Below are positions 1 through 12,172 of a stretch of DNA of 64,000 bases, piece after piece. The notes below the pieces were generated by a model. That model was not told where the DNA came from, made no database searches, and worked only from the letters and a program-made list of their open reading frames with translations. The stretch is from Lutjanus erythropterus. Taxonomy: Eukaryota > Chordata > Actinopteri > Lutjaniformes > Lutjanidae. The stretch is taken from the NCBI GenBank assembly GCA_020091685.1, contig CM034600.1, positions 5,345,837-5,409,836 on the forward strand, read 5' to 3'. The position numbers and the translations under genes are program-made. The stretch's first letter is position 1. Every line of letters starts with the position of its first letter.

Positions 1-262
1 GACCAATCAAAATTGCTGCTCTGTACAAAAAGTTTAAATGAAAAGAAGCAGCAGTATTGCATAACTGAGTCATGTTGCGAGCTGTATTTCTTACTTCATG
101 GGAGAATATTTGTTTTACAGTTTGACCATGATGTTTTTAGATGGTTGAGTCAAGCCTAAGTGCATCCACACAAATGTATTATTAACAGCCAGTTGCTTAA
201 GAGAAGGAAAAAGCAGTATCAGATTGGAAGCAGAAGATATTCAAGGCTGTGGTATTGGACAT

Positions 263-1463
263 TCAAAAGTAGTATTGAGCCGAGTTGGCAAGAGTACAAA
301 CATTCTGTACTGTAAAAATATGTAGAAGTACTGAGTCAACATCTTTACTCAAGTAAAGGTGAAATAGTAAAGCCTCTGAAATGTACTCAAAGTGTAAAAG
401 TAAAAGTCGCCCTCTGAAGGACATTTCTGCTGGCTGTGTCTTTGTCTCACTTTTCTCTTCAGTTGATTTCGTCTTGTCTTGTTGCATCTTGTTCGTCATT
501 TAAATATTGTTATGTCTTATGTCATTTTTTTCTTGCTTGTGTCTTTTGTCATTTTCTTCGTCATGCGTTGCTACATTGTTTTTATGTTGTGACGCAGTTT
601 TTATCCTGTTATGTCTTTCCCTCCATTTTTGTTCTAATGTCTTGTTACTTCAGATTTGTCTTGTCCCCTTTTACACATTTTCCTCTTCAGTCTTGTTATG
701 TTGTTTTCGTTTTGTAACATCTTTTAAATAATTTTTGTCTTGTTACATCTTTTACGTCATTTCCATCTTGTTGTGTATTGTTGCGTCATATTCGTCTTGG
801 CACGTCTTTGTCATTGTCATCTTGTTATGTATTGTTACATCTCTTGTCTTCTTATGTATTGTTACATCATTTTCATATTACTCGTCTTTTGTTATTTTCT
901 TCTTGTTATGTATTGTTACGTCACTTTTTTCTTGTTAAAACTTTTACATCATTTTGTCTTGTTATATATTACACTGTTTTTGTCTTGTTACATCATTTAA
1001 ATCTTGTTTCATCTTTTATGTCATTTTCATTGTTTTATGTCTTTTTACATTGTTTTTGTCTTATTACGCCTGTAACGTCATTTTCCATTCTTCTTGTCAC
1101 ACCTTTTATGTCGTTTATGTCTAGTTCGTCTTTTACATCGTTTTCATCTTGTGTCTTTTATGCTGTTTTCCTCTTGATATGTCTGTCATCATTTTCGTCT
1201 TGTTACATCATTTTCATCATGAAATCAGTCTCGATATTGGCAAGGCTGCGCAGGGATCAATATAATAATCATATTAATCAATATAATAATCAATTATTCC
1301 TTCAAATACATTAAAACTAAAATAACAAACCTGTTTTGAAAATAAAGTACAGATATTTGTGTTTAAATGTAGGAAGTAAAAGCAAAAGTCAAAAAGAAAG
1401 CTACCTGAAAACTCTACTTAAGCACAGTAACGAGTATTTGTACTTAGTTACTTCCCATCTCTG
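263..1463. mobile_element. Decayed hAT-like non-autonomous element with internal minisatellite
   Basis: The right end reads as a string of AGTAACGAGTATTTGTACTT-like words finishing in TTACTTCCCATCTCTG at about 1463, and the left part (about 330-410) has ACTCAAGTAAAGG and AAAAGTAAAAGT words. This vocabulary is typical of an abundant teleost hAT-type non-autonomous family. The left terminus is not clear and no target-site duplication was found, so the left boundary is approximate. The body is filled by the tandem array listed separately. No transposase motif is visible. Family assignment is from recall of the terminal motif. Confidence 0.55.
436..1240. repeat. Pyrimidine-rich minisatellite
   Basis: About 800 bases consist of imperfect tandem copies of a unit resembling TCTTGTTACATCATTTTC, alternating with variants such as CTTGTTATGTATTGTTACG. 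Spacing between units is about 19 to 32 bases, so the array is old and irregular. The plus strand is C+T rich, which keeps reading frames open (one runs 178 codons, 778-1314) and yields a Leu/Phe/Ser-rich translation; that is a composition effect and not evidence for a membrane protein. Confidence 0.85.
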
Positions 1464-4400
1464 TATTGAGACATCCTAACACTCACCAGTATACTGGTGG
1501 AAATGCTATGGAAACACCGCTGCCTAAAATAAAATCACGTCACAACTCTATACTGGTAAAAATATAATTTTAAAAGAAAATTCTCCTCTCTGTCTTGTCT
1601 TTCTTGGCTTTCTTTCCTTTGAATAACTTATTCATTCATTTTCAGAATCCATTTTCCTCCAGTGAGAGTCTCCTGCTCTGTGTCTCTGTTTAATTTTCTC
1701 TCTCTCTCAGTCTGGTTCTGCCTCTTATCCGCAGCCTAACACCACTTTCACATCCTCCTCTCCTGAGCCGCATCCATATCAGCTGTGTTAGAGGAAGCGC
1801 TGCATGTGGGTGTGTGAGCCCGGCTTTGTGTGCCTGAGTGTGCGTGTGGGCCTGGTTTGTGTGTGCGTGAGTGTATGCATAAACGTCACGGGCATCACTG
1901 TAGGCATGTGTTGATGGTCTATAGTATATGGTCCTAATCACTTCTTTCTTCCAATCTCTCTGTCTCTGTGTCTGTTTAGCTCTCTCTGCTCTGATTTGGT
2001 CTTCTGCGGGCCGTGGTGACCAGCCGAGCAGAGAAATTGCCTGTTATCTAGGGGTTCGATTCTTCATGGGGTCCGTAAATTGCTGTATTGACACCCTGTC
2101 AGAGTTGGGATCCTCATGTTAACCCCAAGATCTGCCCTCGAGTGAGGTGACTCTCCGCCAACACCAACCGGCGAACCCCCGCCGTCCTTTCGGCCTGCGC
2201 GCGAGGAACGCCTGGAATGAACAGTCGAAATAAAAGCAGGACGAGGGTGTGAGTGGTTGTCGTGCCAGCGTTTGGCTACTTCAGAGGCGCCTGCAAGATT
2301 CATCAACATAAATTTGAATTTTAAACCAGTTTTAATGCCAGTTAGAGTGAAGTAGAGTGAAGGCATCACATAATTCAGACGGACGTCCACAGTGTATGAC
2401 CCTTGACAGCTCCAGTACCTCTTCCTAATCTTGTGGGAGGCATTTCATCAAAATCCATTATATTAGGATGACAGCTATGGTGGCTAGCAGGACTCACACA
2501 GCCCACAGAGGGTGTGATAGATGTGATTGTGAACCACCCACATGGTGATGGAAAAGGCGTGTCTGGTTAGTTTTGGAACTGCATGTCATTTTGACAGGTC
2601 TCATACGATACACAAGCTGGATTATTTATTTTTGTTTGGCGCGCCTTTAGCATTTTGCTAGTGTTATTAAATTGCCTGTCATGGTGCTGCAGACACAGCC
2701 CTCTTCCTCAAACTGATTGTCTGCTTTACAAAAAAAAAAATTCAGAGTCGTTAATATACCTTTACATACACTCTTGCCTGTCATTCTTAGTTACATTTGC
2801 AATTTGTGTGTGGATATACAGTAGGAGGGTGTCCTAGGGACAAGTGGATAAGCAAAAGGAAGTAGGAAGTTATCTATAATTATTGACCATGGGTAGGTTG
2901 TGACTAGGATTAATAATACAGAACCAGAACCAAATTGCAGGTTTCTGAAAAAGGAAAAATGTGACTGAAAGCAGCGTTATAATGAAGTGCTGAAGTGCTG
3001 CAGAGATGCCTGGTCCAAAAACAAAATCTTGTTCTTCAGATGTAAGAAAACATTTTGTTTGGTTCAGACCACGACACACATCGCATCATGATCACTTCAT
3101 GAGTTTATTAGTATTTTTTCAGCAAAACTGAAAATTGTAATGCAAAAATGATAAATCCCACTAATCGTATCAATGTTTGCAATTACACGCGTCAGCATCA
3201 TTGTCATATAATATCATAGTAACAACGACTACCTACACCATCAACACTGTAATAAGTATGATAATAAATGAAACAGAAAAAATTACAATCAGACCAATCA
3301 GTGATGAATACATCAGTAACAATTTCCATGCGTTGTGTTGGTATTTGCATGTGTATTTGTGTATGGATGTGTTTAATGATATACATGGATGTACTGTGGG
3401 TGTAGATGTGTGTGGGTTCATTCCAACAATGACTGGTAGTCATAGTGTAATAGCATTAATACACCCAAACACATCTTTTGTCTTTGTAAATGGAGATAAT
3501 TGTATGAATAGAAATAAATCCATTCTATACTAATAATACCACAATAATACCACCACCACAGGCACTACCATTAACATTATCAGTAATAAGAAAAATAATA
3601 GAGAGCTCGACATTAACACTTGTCACTTCTGACTGTGTTGCAGCTCCAACCTCAGACACACTGCCCGTTGAATAACAAGCGACGGTCTTGTTGTTGGCTT
3701 ATAGACACCTAAAACTGGCCACTTCTGTTCATAAAGTCACATTTATTTTCTGCTGCTGCGTCAGAATCTTAAGAATGTCAAGAAATGTCATGTAGCTGCA
3801 ATCAGAGGACCCTGTTGAGCTGTCTGCTCCGCTGAACTCAAAGCTAGCTAGTTAGCAGCTATGACTCACTGTGATTTTTTTCACGTGGTGGAAAAATATC
3901 AACTCACACAAACCACAGATCTTGACAGTAAACCAGTTCCCAGCTATTAGCATTTCCCCACAGATGAGCCTGCAGGTGCTTTAGGACAAAACAAATAACC
4001 CTTCATGTTTCTCTCTCTCACACACACAAACGATTCATCCTTCATGTCTTCACAATTAATTTTTAACAGTGTAGTAGCCTTCATGTGTAGGTCTATGCTG
4101 CGTTTTTAACCTAGTGTTTGGTTGCACTGTGTAGAAGAAGGAGTGAACCTGTTTAGAAACGCTCTGAGCACCCGATCAGCTGAGCTGACAGGGCTGGATG
4201 CACTGGTTACTGTGAGCACCACTGCAGCACGATGTGTGTGTTTGAGAGAGAGAGAATGAGAGGGTTAGGAGAGAGAGAAATGTGGAGACAGACTATCGCA
4301 CACAATGTTTTTGTAAGTTATTAATAACTTACTTCGACTGCTGCTTTGTCTCTTGAGCTGCCCGTGAACCAGTAGTATTTTCTAGCAAGTCGACCACAAC

Positions 4401-4816
4401 CTGTGGTCCATCGCTGTGCATCAGTGTGCATCACAGGAGGCTACCATACTACATAATTAGACCAGAATCAGTGCTCCACTAGGGGTTCAGTGAGCCTCCT
4501 GAACCAGTCCAGACTGCACCTAAGACTGAAGTATTCTCCCATCCGTCAACAATAAACTTCAGGTGCTTCTGTTTTCTGAAATTAATATGTATTCAGAGCA
4601 AACCTCTTAAGAAGCCCTTCATTGCATTAAGCGCAACCACAGACCGTTCCCATTCTGTGTGTACAGCATTAAGAGGATGTCATGTGGGAGGTAGAGTGGG
4701 TCCACTAAGGCTCTCAGCATCACTCCACCGCTGGCTTCCTCCCCAGCAAACACTGGGACAGCATCCAAACCTCCCACCGCACTCTGTCTCTGACTGTGTT
4801 ACTCAGCTATACAGCA

Positions 4817-4818
<2 letters not shown>
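1464..4818. other. No gene recognised
   Basis: Unique-looking sequence. It contains a perfect 16-base palindrome CACCAGTATACTGGTG (1484-1499), a short CpG-rich patch (about 2125-2215), a TG-rich stretch (1800-1880) and several short open frames without splice-site or domain support. The frame at 2064-2390 on the minus strand overlaps the CpG patch but shows no recognisable motif. Confidence 0.6.

Positions 4819-4868
<50 letters not shown>
4819..4868. repeat. (GT)n microsatellite
   Basis: An uninterrupted GT run of about 50 bases, followed after 50 bases by a second short GT run (4918-4934). It creates apparent Cys-Val or His-Thr reading frames on the two strands that should be ignored. Confidence 0.97.
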
Positions 4869-4872
<4 letters not shown>

Positions 4873-4934
4873 ATGGGGTTCGGTGTACTCTGCAGTGAAA
4901 TGCGTGCACATTTAAGAGTGTGTGTGTGTGTGTG

Positions 4935-5339
4935 AGAGGGAGTCTAAGAGAGATGGATTTAGGAGGAGGTGAGAGGTAGAAAGTGTGTAATGTGTTGTGA
5001 TAGGAAACCCAGTGGGAATGGCATGAGTAGCTCTGCATATCTCATAACTCACACACATAAACAGACACACACCAGCTGGCCTATTCCTCCCACTTTTTGT
5101 CGGTCTGCATCTGTGTGTCTGTCTACTGTGAAGTGCTGCGAGTCCAGGTGGTTCAACCAAATCCAAAGGACACCCTAGAGAGGCACCCGCTATCTTCTGT
5201 CCCTCCTCCTCCTGAGACAAAGACGGGATCACTGAGTGTGTGCATGCAGTCTCTTCTTCCTCGCGGCCAAATGTCCTCAGAAGGATAGAATAAAAAGGAC
5301 AGGGAAAGGAAAGAGAAGAGGGAAATTACTGACTCGGGC
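4935..5339. other. No gene recognised
   Basis: Mixed-composition sequence without a repeat motif I recognise. Short open frames on both strands (for example 5097-5288 plus) have no domain signature. Confidence 0.55.
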
Positions 5340-6119
5340 TGGGCAAGGATAAATTTTCAACCCTGATTAAATCATGGTTTACCATCAAATTATGTTGCAG
5401 CAAACTCTGAAACTAAATTAAAATTAAGAAAGATTCAATTTAAACCTCTCTTTAATCCGCAGGTTGGTCCTTCACTCTAAATCCAGATAAATTTATATCT
5501 GTTGCACCAAAACTTTAAGCTCCAATTTAAAATGTGATCTAGTATTAGTTTTAAACTTACACTTGAGGAGATTTAACTTTTAAAATGGCTACATTTTTGA
5601 GAGGGACTGAGCAAGATGATTCCCTGCTGAGCCAGCGTGAGAAGGCTAACTAGGCTAACCAACTTTTTAGCTAGCTAGCAAATAATGTAAAGTATCATTA
5701 ACTTTTTTTTAGCAGGCTTCTCTTTTAAGCAAGCTAACAAACACTATGATTTTTTAAAATGTTTCAGCTAGTTAGCAAAAAAAATTAAGATTTTCCAACT
5801 TTTTAGCTTTTTTAGCTAGCACGCAAACAACATTGCATTTTACTGGATTTGTAGAGATTGATTGTCATCACCAGCATGTTATTTTAAATATAGCTGGTAT
5901 GTTCTCCCAACATTTCCACCACTTTTTGGATGTGTCACATTTTAGCAATGTTGCAGCAATGTCATTATATAAAGTTCCAGAAACACCTTGCAGAGGACAT
6001 AGCAGAGGTGTCCCAAAAATACCGTAAAATACCTGTTTCGTTGTAATGTGCCAACAACAAAGCAGCTACATAACTAATGCTAAAGTTGTAATTATAATGT
6101 TGCAGGAACTTCATTACAA

Positions 6120-6147
6120 ATGCAACGTCACAATTGCGACGTTGCAT
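6120..6147. repeat. Perfect 10-bp inverted repeat
   Basis: ATGCAACGTC and GACGTTGCAT are exact reverse complements separated by the 8 bases ACAATTGC. The same neighbourhood repeats the word TGTTGCAG, so this is probably an internal palindrome of a miniature element and not a regulatory site. Confidence 0.7.
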
Positions 6148-6315
6148 GGACATAATGTCTTTGTAGAGATGTCACATTTTGTTAGCTTTTTAGCCAGTTA
6201 GCAATCAGTATAATATGTTTTTGTTTGGTTTGTGTTGCTAGCGAGCAAACAATACAACTTTGCTAGTGAGAAAACAATGCAGTTTTGTTTGTCCCGACAG
6301 TACTCATATTTATTT

Positions 6316-6320
<5 letters not shown>

Positions 6321-6361
<41 letters not shown>
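6321..6361. repeat. (ATT)n microsatellite
   Basis: About 13 uninterrupted TTA/ATT triplets. Confidence 0.97.
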
Positions 6362-6362
<1 letters not shown>

Positions 6363-6640
6363 TTTTAGTCTTTTTTAACTCAATTTATTTCAATTTGGGT
6401 AAACAAGCATGTACTTATTGATTAAACACTATTTAATTTCAGCATACAGTTTACTAAACTTGGATTTAAGATTAACTATAATTGTGAAACAGAGCCCTGT
6501 TTCATTTTAAATTTATAGTATTTTTTCCTAGTTTTGATTTGATTTAATTAAAACTAATGTTAGATTATATGAATCATTACTGGTGCAAACCAGTCTTAGA
6601 GTTAAGAATTTAGATCAGATTTAAAATAAAGAGTAAGCAT

Positions 6641-8164
6641 AGGAATCAAAATGGTTGAATATGCAACAAATTTTGAAATGTGTGATGTGAAAGAAAAATG
6701 TGATGTCAAAGAAGAGAAAGAAAAAAACGAGAGGTCAAGAAAAGAGAAGTGGGTTTCTCTTTGATGTGAGCAGTTTTTCTCCTCTCTCCTCTGCCTCTTG
6801 TCTGGATATTACCATACCAAAAAGACACAGACTGCAGGCTGGTTGGCAGCTCTGGTTGGCAGCAAACCAACACCAGTTTCTGCTTGTGTGTGGGGGAGGG
6901 GTAAGAAGGGAAGTAAATACAGAAAAACTTTGTTTCACACACTTTATAATGCTCAACTATTTTCAAAGGTAATTTAGTATCGCATTAGGGCTAAAAATAT
7001 TCTATTTCTTGGTACAAAAAACTCCCCACTTTTCTTGTTTATATCTAAAGTGTTAAAAAAAAAAACTGAAATGCAATGTCATTCCTTCCAATCCAGTTTT
7101 GATTATTTCATGTCAGAGTTTTAAAGGTAGACAGATCACTGCGGTTGTTCCTAGAAAAAGATGATTTAAACTAAAAATGTTCAGGGAATATTGTGAGTAA
7201 TTTTGCAGCTTTGCTGTGTGCTGCGGATTTGGTGCACCCAAACCAGTCAGATCTTGAATGGTGCATTCAATGAAGTACAGATCTCTGCCAGGCAACCTGT
7301 AAACATTTTGATTAGTAAAAGTAATTTAACTGTATATTTGTTTACACTATCTATAACTAGTTGCATGTAAGTAGTTGCTCCCCAGCACTGTTAGTATCCT
7401 ATTAGGCATTTGTGTGAAATTATGGCTTATTTACCACATGAATCCTCAAGTTACATAAAAAAAAAAAAAAAAACGTGTTTTGTGCAGTCACAGTGACCTT
7501 TGACAGTGAGTTTAAACATTAGCATTAGCCAGCTATACTTATGAAATCTGCTAATGAGAGTCGTCATGTTTGTTGACAAAATCCACGGTGGTCAACCAGT
7601 AATAAGAAACAGCTTTATTTCTCTGTGGAATCAAAGACCCCAGTGGCCCCTTCACTTAGAGAACCAAGGTTACTACATAACCAAAGACACATGCCTGAAA
7701 AAAAATTCAAGTTAAAATATTTCATTTACTTAAGTCGTTCATTTTTGCTCCACCGGTCACTGGGCCAAAAGATGGCAGTGTGAGTGTCAGCTGCAACATT
7801 TCCAGACGACTGGTCCGCAGCAGTGATTCTTGACAACATATTTATGATCTCTGGAGGATGACTCCTAATGTTTGTGGTGATCTGCTGACCTTTTGTTTCG
7901 CACCACCGTCAGGTCACAGTTTCCCCTTGACCAACTCTTTGGTCCATGAAAAGCCATCACAGAGAGTTATGGAAGGGTTTCCATGAAATTAGTTATGGAT
8001 ATTTATTGTCCATAAAGGACAAATTCTAATATTTTTTGTGACCCCCTGACTCTAACCACCCTAATAACATTTTTGGCCCCTTTTTCATCTCAAGAGTTAA
8101 AATGTAATACTTTTTGCTGCCAAATTATGTTGTCTGTCACCAAAATAAGAATCTACCACCACTC
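6641..8164. other. No gene recognised
   Basis: AT-rich sequence with a 17-base A run (7457-7473). Open frames at 6700-6972 overlap on both strands but have no domain or splice support. Confidence 0.55.
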
Positions 8165-8300
8165 TATCTACTGAGTGCACTTTTCTAGTTATTTCTTTTT
8201 TTACCTTCTCTATTTATCTGTATGTTCTGTCCTTGTGCTGCTACAACAGCTGAATTCTCCCCTCTGGGGATCAATAAAGGCTTATCTGATCTCATCTTAA
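8165..8300 (+). mobile_element. Non-LTR retrotransposon 3' tail (LINE or dependent SINE)
   Basis: The segment runs through CTGTCCTTGTGCTGCTACAA to TTCTCCCCTCTGGGGATCAA and ends in ATAAAGGCTTATCTGATCTC. A CCCCTCTGGGGATCAATAAA hairpin-like end followed by a short simple tail is a common 3' end of teleost non-LTR elements. No coding part is visible, so this is a 5'-truncated copy. The clade is not assigned. Confidence 0.6.
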
Positions 8301-8482
8301 GATCAGACAATCCATTTTGTTCATTTTCTGTCTGAACCCACGTTAGTATTCCTATTCTCACGTCAGAGAGGCCAGATGTTCTCACATAGACTTGTTGGCA
8401 TGTACACATTAATCTTTATGTGAAGCAGAAGGCTAAAATCACACAAGTGAACAGAAATACCCAGATGGATGTGTCTTGATGG

Positions 8483-8520
8483 TGCACGTGCTCTACCAGG
8501 TGAGCTACTGGGGTGCCCCA
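8483..8520 (-). mobile_element. tRNA-derived SINE head fragment
   Basis: On the minus strand the segment reads GGGGCACCCCAGTAGCTCAC then CTGGTAGAGCACGTGCACC, a tRNA-like 5' end with an A-box-like TAGCTCACCTGGTAGAGC. It matches the head of the SINE at 19496-19669. Only about 38 bases remain, and no B box or tail follows. Confidence 0.6.
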
Positions 8521-9399
8521 TGTTTGTAGTTTTTAATTAAATATTTAAACATGTATCCGTTTTAAAGCATATTTATTAAAATATATATATAAAAATATGC
8601 CATTATATATTTGTTTTTGTTTTATGTTTTTTATTTGTAAGTCTCATAAACATCTTATATGTCTGGCAAGGTTTTTTAAAGTGAAACTTTCTAAAATAAA
8701 GAATGACTTGAAAATAATTACTTAACATCTTAAAATGATTGCTTAGTCTGTAAGTCATTCTGTTAGTCATTTTGTGAAAGTTTACTGATGGATGGATGGA
8801 TTATTTTGAGATATTAGATCATTATTTTGAGATCTAAGACATTTTTGACTTTTCCATAATATTGGCAGAAATGGGCTTCCACAGATACAGACGTTTCGAG
8901 AGGAGTAACGCAGATCTGTCTGTCTGTTTCTCATTGTTAACAAACTACAGCCTGCAGTTTAGTTCATACACTTCACTGATAAATCAGAGAATAATAGAGG
9001 AACATCAGGCTTCATAAACAAAGAAAGTTTTTATATTATGTCGACACTTCTGTCCATATTCGCTCTCTCTCTCTCACTCTGGTGCAGTCACACTTTTTTT
9101 GTTTGTGCTGTTATCTCTCTCAGGAGTGAATGATGCTGACTTTGGTTAATTGCAAACTGTTTTGTTAAGTTTGCATGTTCAGTGAATACCACTCTTTTAG
9201 CACATTCGTTCACAACACTGCTTACAAGTTCTCAGATTACATACAGTAAATTTGATATTATACAAATTTTCAGTGGATCTGGTGTCTGGTTTTACTGTCA
9301 CACATACTAATTACAAGTTTCAGATAAAACATAGAAACATTTAGTAAAATGCTTCTATTTCTTTTCCATATGGGCACAAAGGGTCAATTTTACTTTGCC
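8521..9399. other. No gene recognised
   Basis: Very AT-rich sequence with short TA-rich runs (about 8575-8610) and a (CT) run near 9063-9076. No repeat ends were recognised. Confidence 0.55.
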
Positions 9400-9602
9400 T
9401 TTTGTTTCGCCCTGCTTTTAAAATGTATTTTCCTCAATTTTATGCTTTCTATACACTATTTTCAGCTTAATTTTTTATTAATATTATCTATAATGGTTTT
9501 TATCTTACATCTTATATTTTGTATTATATGCATTTTATTTTTGTCCTTATTTTTATCTTACTTTTACAAGTATTATCAAGTGGGTTTTATCAGTGTGAAG
9601 AT

Positions 9603-10047
9603 TAGGGCTGGGCAACATAATGATATTATATTGTATTGTGATATGAGTCTAGATATCGTGATAGATTCTGGATATCGTTATATGGTGATATGTCAGAAGT
9701 GTTGTCTTTTCCTTGTTTTAAAGGCTGCATTACAGTTAAGTGATGTCATTTTGAGAATTTACCAGACTGTTCCAGCTGATCTATTATTTGCCTTTACTCA
9801 CTTAGGCATTATATCCACATTACTGATGATTATTTAGATAATCTCACATTTTGTGAAAGCACCAATAGTCATCCCTGTAATATTGTTGCAATATAATACA
9901 ACAAACTTATTTTATCCCCTCAGCCACTTCCACCCTTTGGAGTACACAACATATCAGTCACAACTTACACGATCAATAATTATGGATATCGACCGATATG
10001 AAACTTCTCTATCGTGATAGATTTTTTGGCTGTATCGCCCAGGCCCA
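9603..10047. mobile_element. TIR miniature element of the GGGCTGGGC/ATATCG type
   Basis: The left end reads TAGGGCTGGGCAACATAATG and continues with TCTAGATATCGTGATAGATT; the right end read in reverse complement begins GGGCCTGGGCGATACAGCC and contains ATCTATCACGATAGAG. These are imperfect terminal inverted repeats rich in ATATCGTGATA words, a familiar teleost miniature DNA transposon. The body (about 9700-9960) has no transposase motif. It interrupts a T-rich LINE-like stretch that resumes after 10050. Confidence 0.75.
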
Positions 10048-10109
10048 GATGCATTCTGTGTTTTCTTTTCTCATGTTATCTTATTTTTACATATGGGTTT
10101 TATTATATT

Positions 10110-10230
10110 CATTCTGTCTTTTCACGTGAAGAACTTGGTGCATGTGTGATTTCTTTTATTGTAAAGCACTTTGGGCTGCTTTTCTTGTATGAAAGGTGCT
10201 ATACAAATAAAGTTTATTATTATTATTTTG
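10110..10230 (+). mobile_element. LINE/SINE 3' tail
   Basis: TTGTAAAGCACTTTGGGCTG is followed by AAAGGTGCTATACAAATAAA and a (TTA)n end near 10210-10228. This GTGCTATATAAATAAA plus simple-repeat ending is characteristic of 3' ends of teleost L2/CR1-like LINEs and their SINEs. Similar T-rich sequence before 9600 may be the same copy, split by the miniature element at 9603-10047. Confidence 0.6.
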
Positions 10231-11468
10231 TGCAGCAGAGTTTGTGATGTGAAAGTTTGACAAAGAAAAAGTGAAAAAAGAAAAATCACAGGCGGATACA
10301 TGGTTATTAAAACACCTTTATTAGTTTTAAAGTTAATATCAAAAATAGCAAATAATAACCTAAGCAGTCTCGGCAGTCTTTATGCATATTTGTGAGCTGC
10401 TGATGTAATTCTACGCTTTGGAAACCTCAGCAATGTTGTTTTCCTGTTGAGCGGCAGCTTCGGTATCAGACAGATATTTACCAAAGCTATTCAGTTTCAC
10501 ACTCTGTAGAAGACCTTTTATAAATTTCAAGCACAGCTCGAGTGTTTTTCATCATCGGGTGTTTACGTTATGAAAAGTTTGAGCCTGTGTCATCAAACTT
10601 TCTTCTCCAATTTCCACCGCTCTCCAGAAAACGGCTGGAAAACAGAAGATGATGAAAAAGCACCAGAAGCATGTGAACCCATTTAGTCTGCCTCCAGAGC
10701 TATTTGTGGCATAAATGCATCTTTCCCATATGGTGATACACAGATAGTGAGCAGCTGCGTTGGCCGCAGTCCACCTCTATTTGTAAAGGTCAACGTCTTT
10801 ACTTTAAAGAAATGTCCCCCTGCGGTGAGCTGCCGAGGTCTCTGGAGAGCCACAGAGGGGCGAGAGGAGGAGGAGGATGAGGAGGAGGAGGAGGGGGAAG
10901 GTAGAAAAAAACATTTCCCTCGATATAAAGTGCTGCTATTATTCATGTGGAGTGTTGAAATATACTCCCCGCAGACCCGCGGTGCGTACTCTCGTGGGGA
11001 CTCAGCTGGAGTCAACTCCATTTTCAGCCTGTTGAAGAAAGTGGCGTCTTGCGGAGGCAGAGAGCAGCTCCGAGGTGACGCTGGCATACAGGTGTTAAAT
11101 GCTGAACTGCAGGTACCTGCCAAACACGCCGCATGCAGATGAAAACACACAGGACACGTGTGAGTGCACGTGAATTTGTGAACATAGTCACAAGGCACAG
11201 ACGCAGTCCAGATGAAACAGCATTTTAGAGTATCAAGCTTCTGTATCGTGATGTATTTCCGAGTGAAACAGGACAGACAGGCAACACATAACCAGGGACA
11301 TTTCCAGACTTTTTTTTTTTTGACTGGGGTGGCCCAACTGGGACACTGACTTCTGCACATGTGTGTGTGCACATGTGCACATTACTGTACGATTTGTCTT
11401 ATCTATATATGACCATGAGTCAGCTGAGCTGGGTGAGGAGTGAGACAGAAACAGCCCGCAGAGTCAGA
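10231..11468. other. No gene recognised; contains longest open frame of window
   Basis: A minus-strand frame of 229 codons (10683-11372) is open, but its centre is a poly-Ser run produced by a GAGGAG purine tract (10861-10895), it has no recognisable domain, and the opposite strand is also open for 131 codons. I do not call it a gene. The 10260-10680 stretch is unique-looking and moderately AT-rich. Confidence 0.55.
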
Positions 11469-11476
11469 CTCTTTGC

Positions 11477-12164
11477 TAGGGGTGGGAATCTTTGGGCACC
11501 TGCCGATTCGATTACGATTACGATTCAGGGGCTACGATTCGATTATAAAACGATTATTGATGCATCTTTAATTTATGTATATTGATGCACTTTTTCACAA
11601 CACACATTTCTTTTTGTCTCACTGAATAAGCATTCATCACTTGCAATTTTTAAAAACAGTGCCTTTTCCGATGAGGGTGGCAGCTTTCTCATTGCTTCCT
11701 AGATTGTTCTCTGGTCAGTGGCGCCACTAGTAGCCGCAGCAACAACAGCCTGCCGTCTCCCCGACTCCTCCATCGGGTGGAATCGAGTTACATGGCTTAG
11801 CACAACACAGCTTACATATAACATGGCTCTTGTCCAGTTCACTTCCGCCGCCGACGTTGTAGAAGCCGAAGTGTTTCCACATGTCTGCTTTTAAATTAGA
11901 AGGAGCTGTTCGGATCTCACAGTGAGGTGGCTGGCGGTCAGCCATGTTTGTTTTCCTCTGTGCGCGTGTCGGCATGTCCGCTCCAGGTGTGATTCCAAAG
12001 TGTCCCGGAGATGACGCGTACCGCGCTTCTTAGTTCTGCATTCTTTAGAACCTTCTGTATTACTTTAATTAACAGATTTAAATAATCGAAATTTGGACGT
12101 TTGTGAAACAATTCAGGTTCGTCCACGTCTGAATGGAAAGAATCTGAAATTTCCCCCACCTCTA
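11477..12164 (-). mobile_element. hAT element with 8-bp TSD and BED-finger fragment
   Basis: The element starts TAGGGGTGGGAATCTTTGGG and ends so that its reverse complement reads TAGAGGTGGGGGAAATTTCA. It is flanked by exact 8-bp duplications CTCTTTGC at 11469-11476 and 12165-12172. An 8-bp duplication with T/CAG-type termini is diagnostic of the hAT superfamily. The subterminal regions carry repeated CGATTCGATTA words. At 688 bp it is far shorter than an autonomous hAT; it retains only the beginning of a transposase on the minus strand, so it is an internally deleted derivative. Confidence 0.93.
11727..11945 (-). pseudogene. hAT transposase N-terminal fragment, BED zinc finger
   Basis: The frame begins MADRQPPHCEIRTAPSNLKA and continues WKHFGFYNVGGGSELDKS, then HVICKLCCAK. 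The Trp-Lys-His-Phe-Gly-Phe start and the Cys-x-x-Cys pair match the first half of a BED-type zinc finger of ZBED1-like hAT transposases, which binds transposon ends. The expected second pair (His-x(3-5)-His/Cys) and the whole catalytic RNase-H-like domain are missing; the tail is an unrelated Cys-rich stretch. About 72 codons remain from a protein normally over 500 residues. It sits inside the TIR element and is a remnant, not a host gene. An upstream Met at 11975 is in frame, but the family start is the MADRQ methionine. Confidence 0.8.
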
Positions 12165-12172
12165 CTCTTTGC

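Larger units (their letters stand above)
5340..6640. repeat. Decayed inverted-repeat element with AGCTAGC-rich core
   Basis: The sequence around 5480-5570 resembles the reverse complement of about 6530-6630: both contain a TTGCACCA-like word and an ATTAGTTTTAA-like word in corresponding order. Between them lie repeated TTTTAGCTAGCTAGCAAA-like words (5640-5830 and 6180-6290). A separate block (about 5840-6180) interrupts these and carries TGCAACGT-type palindromes. It is most simply an old non-autonomous DNA transposon with a later insertion; the exact ends are not visible. Confidence 0.4.

Noticed and set aside
778-1314. 178-codon Leu/Phe/Ser-rich frame resembling a membrane protein
   Set aside because: It is the translation of a pyrimidine-rich minisatellite.
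10683-11372. 229-codon minus-strand open frame
   Set aside because: Poly-Ser comes from a purine tract, the opposite strand is also open, no domain or splice logic is visible, and composition is not codon-like.
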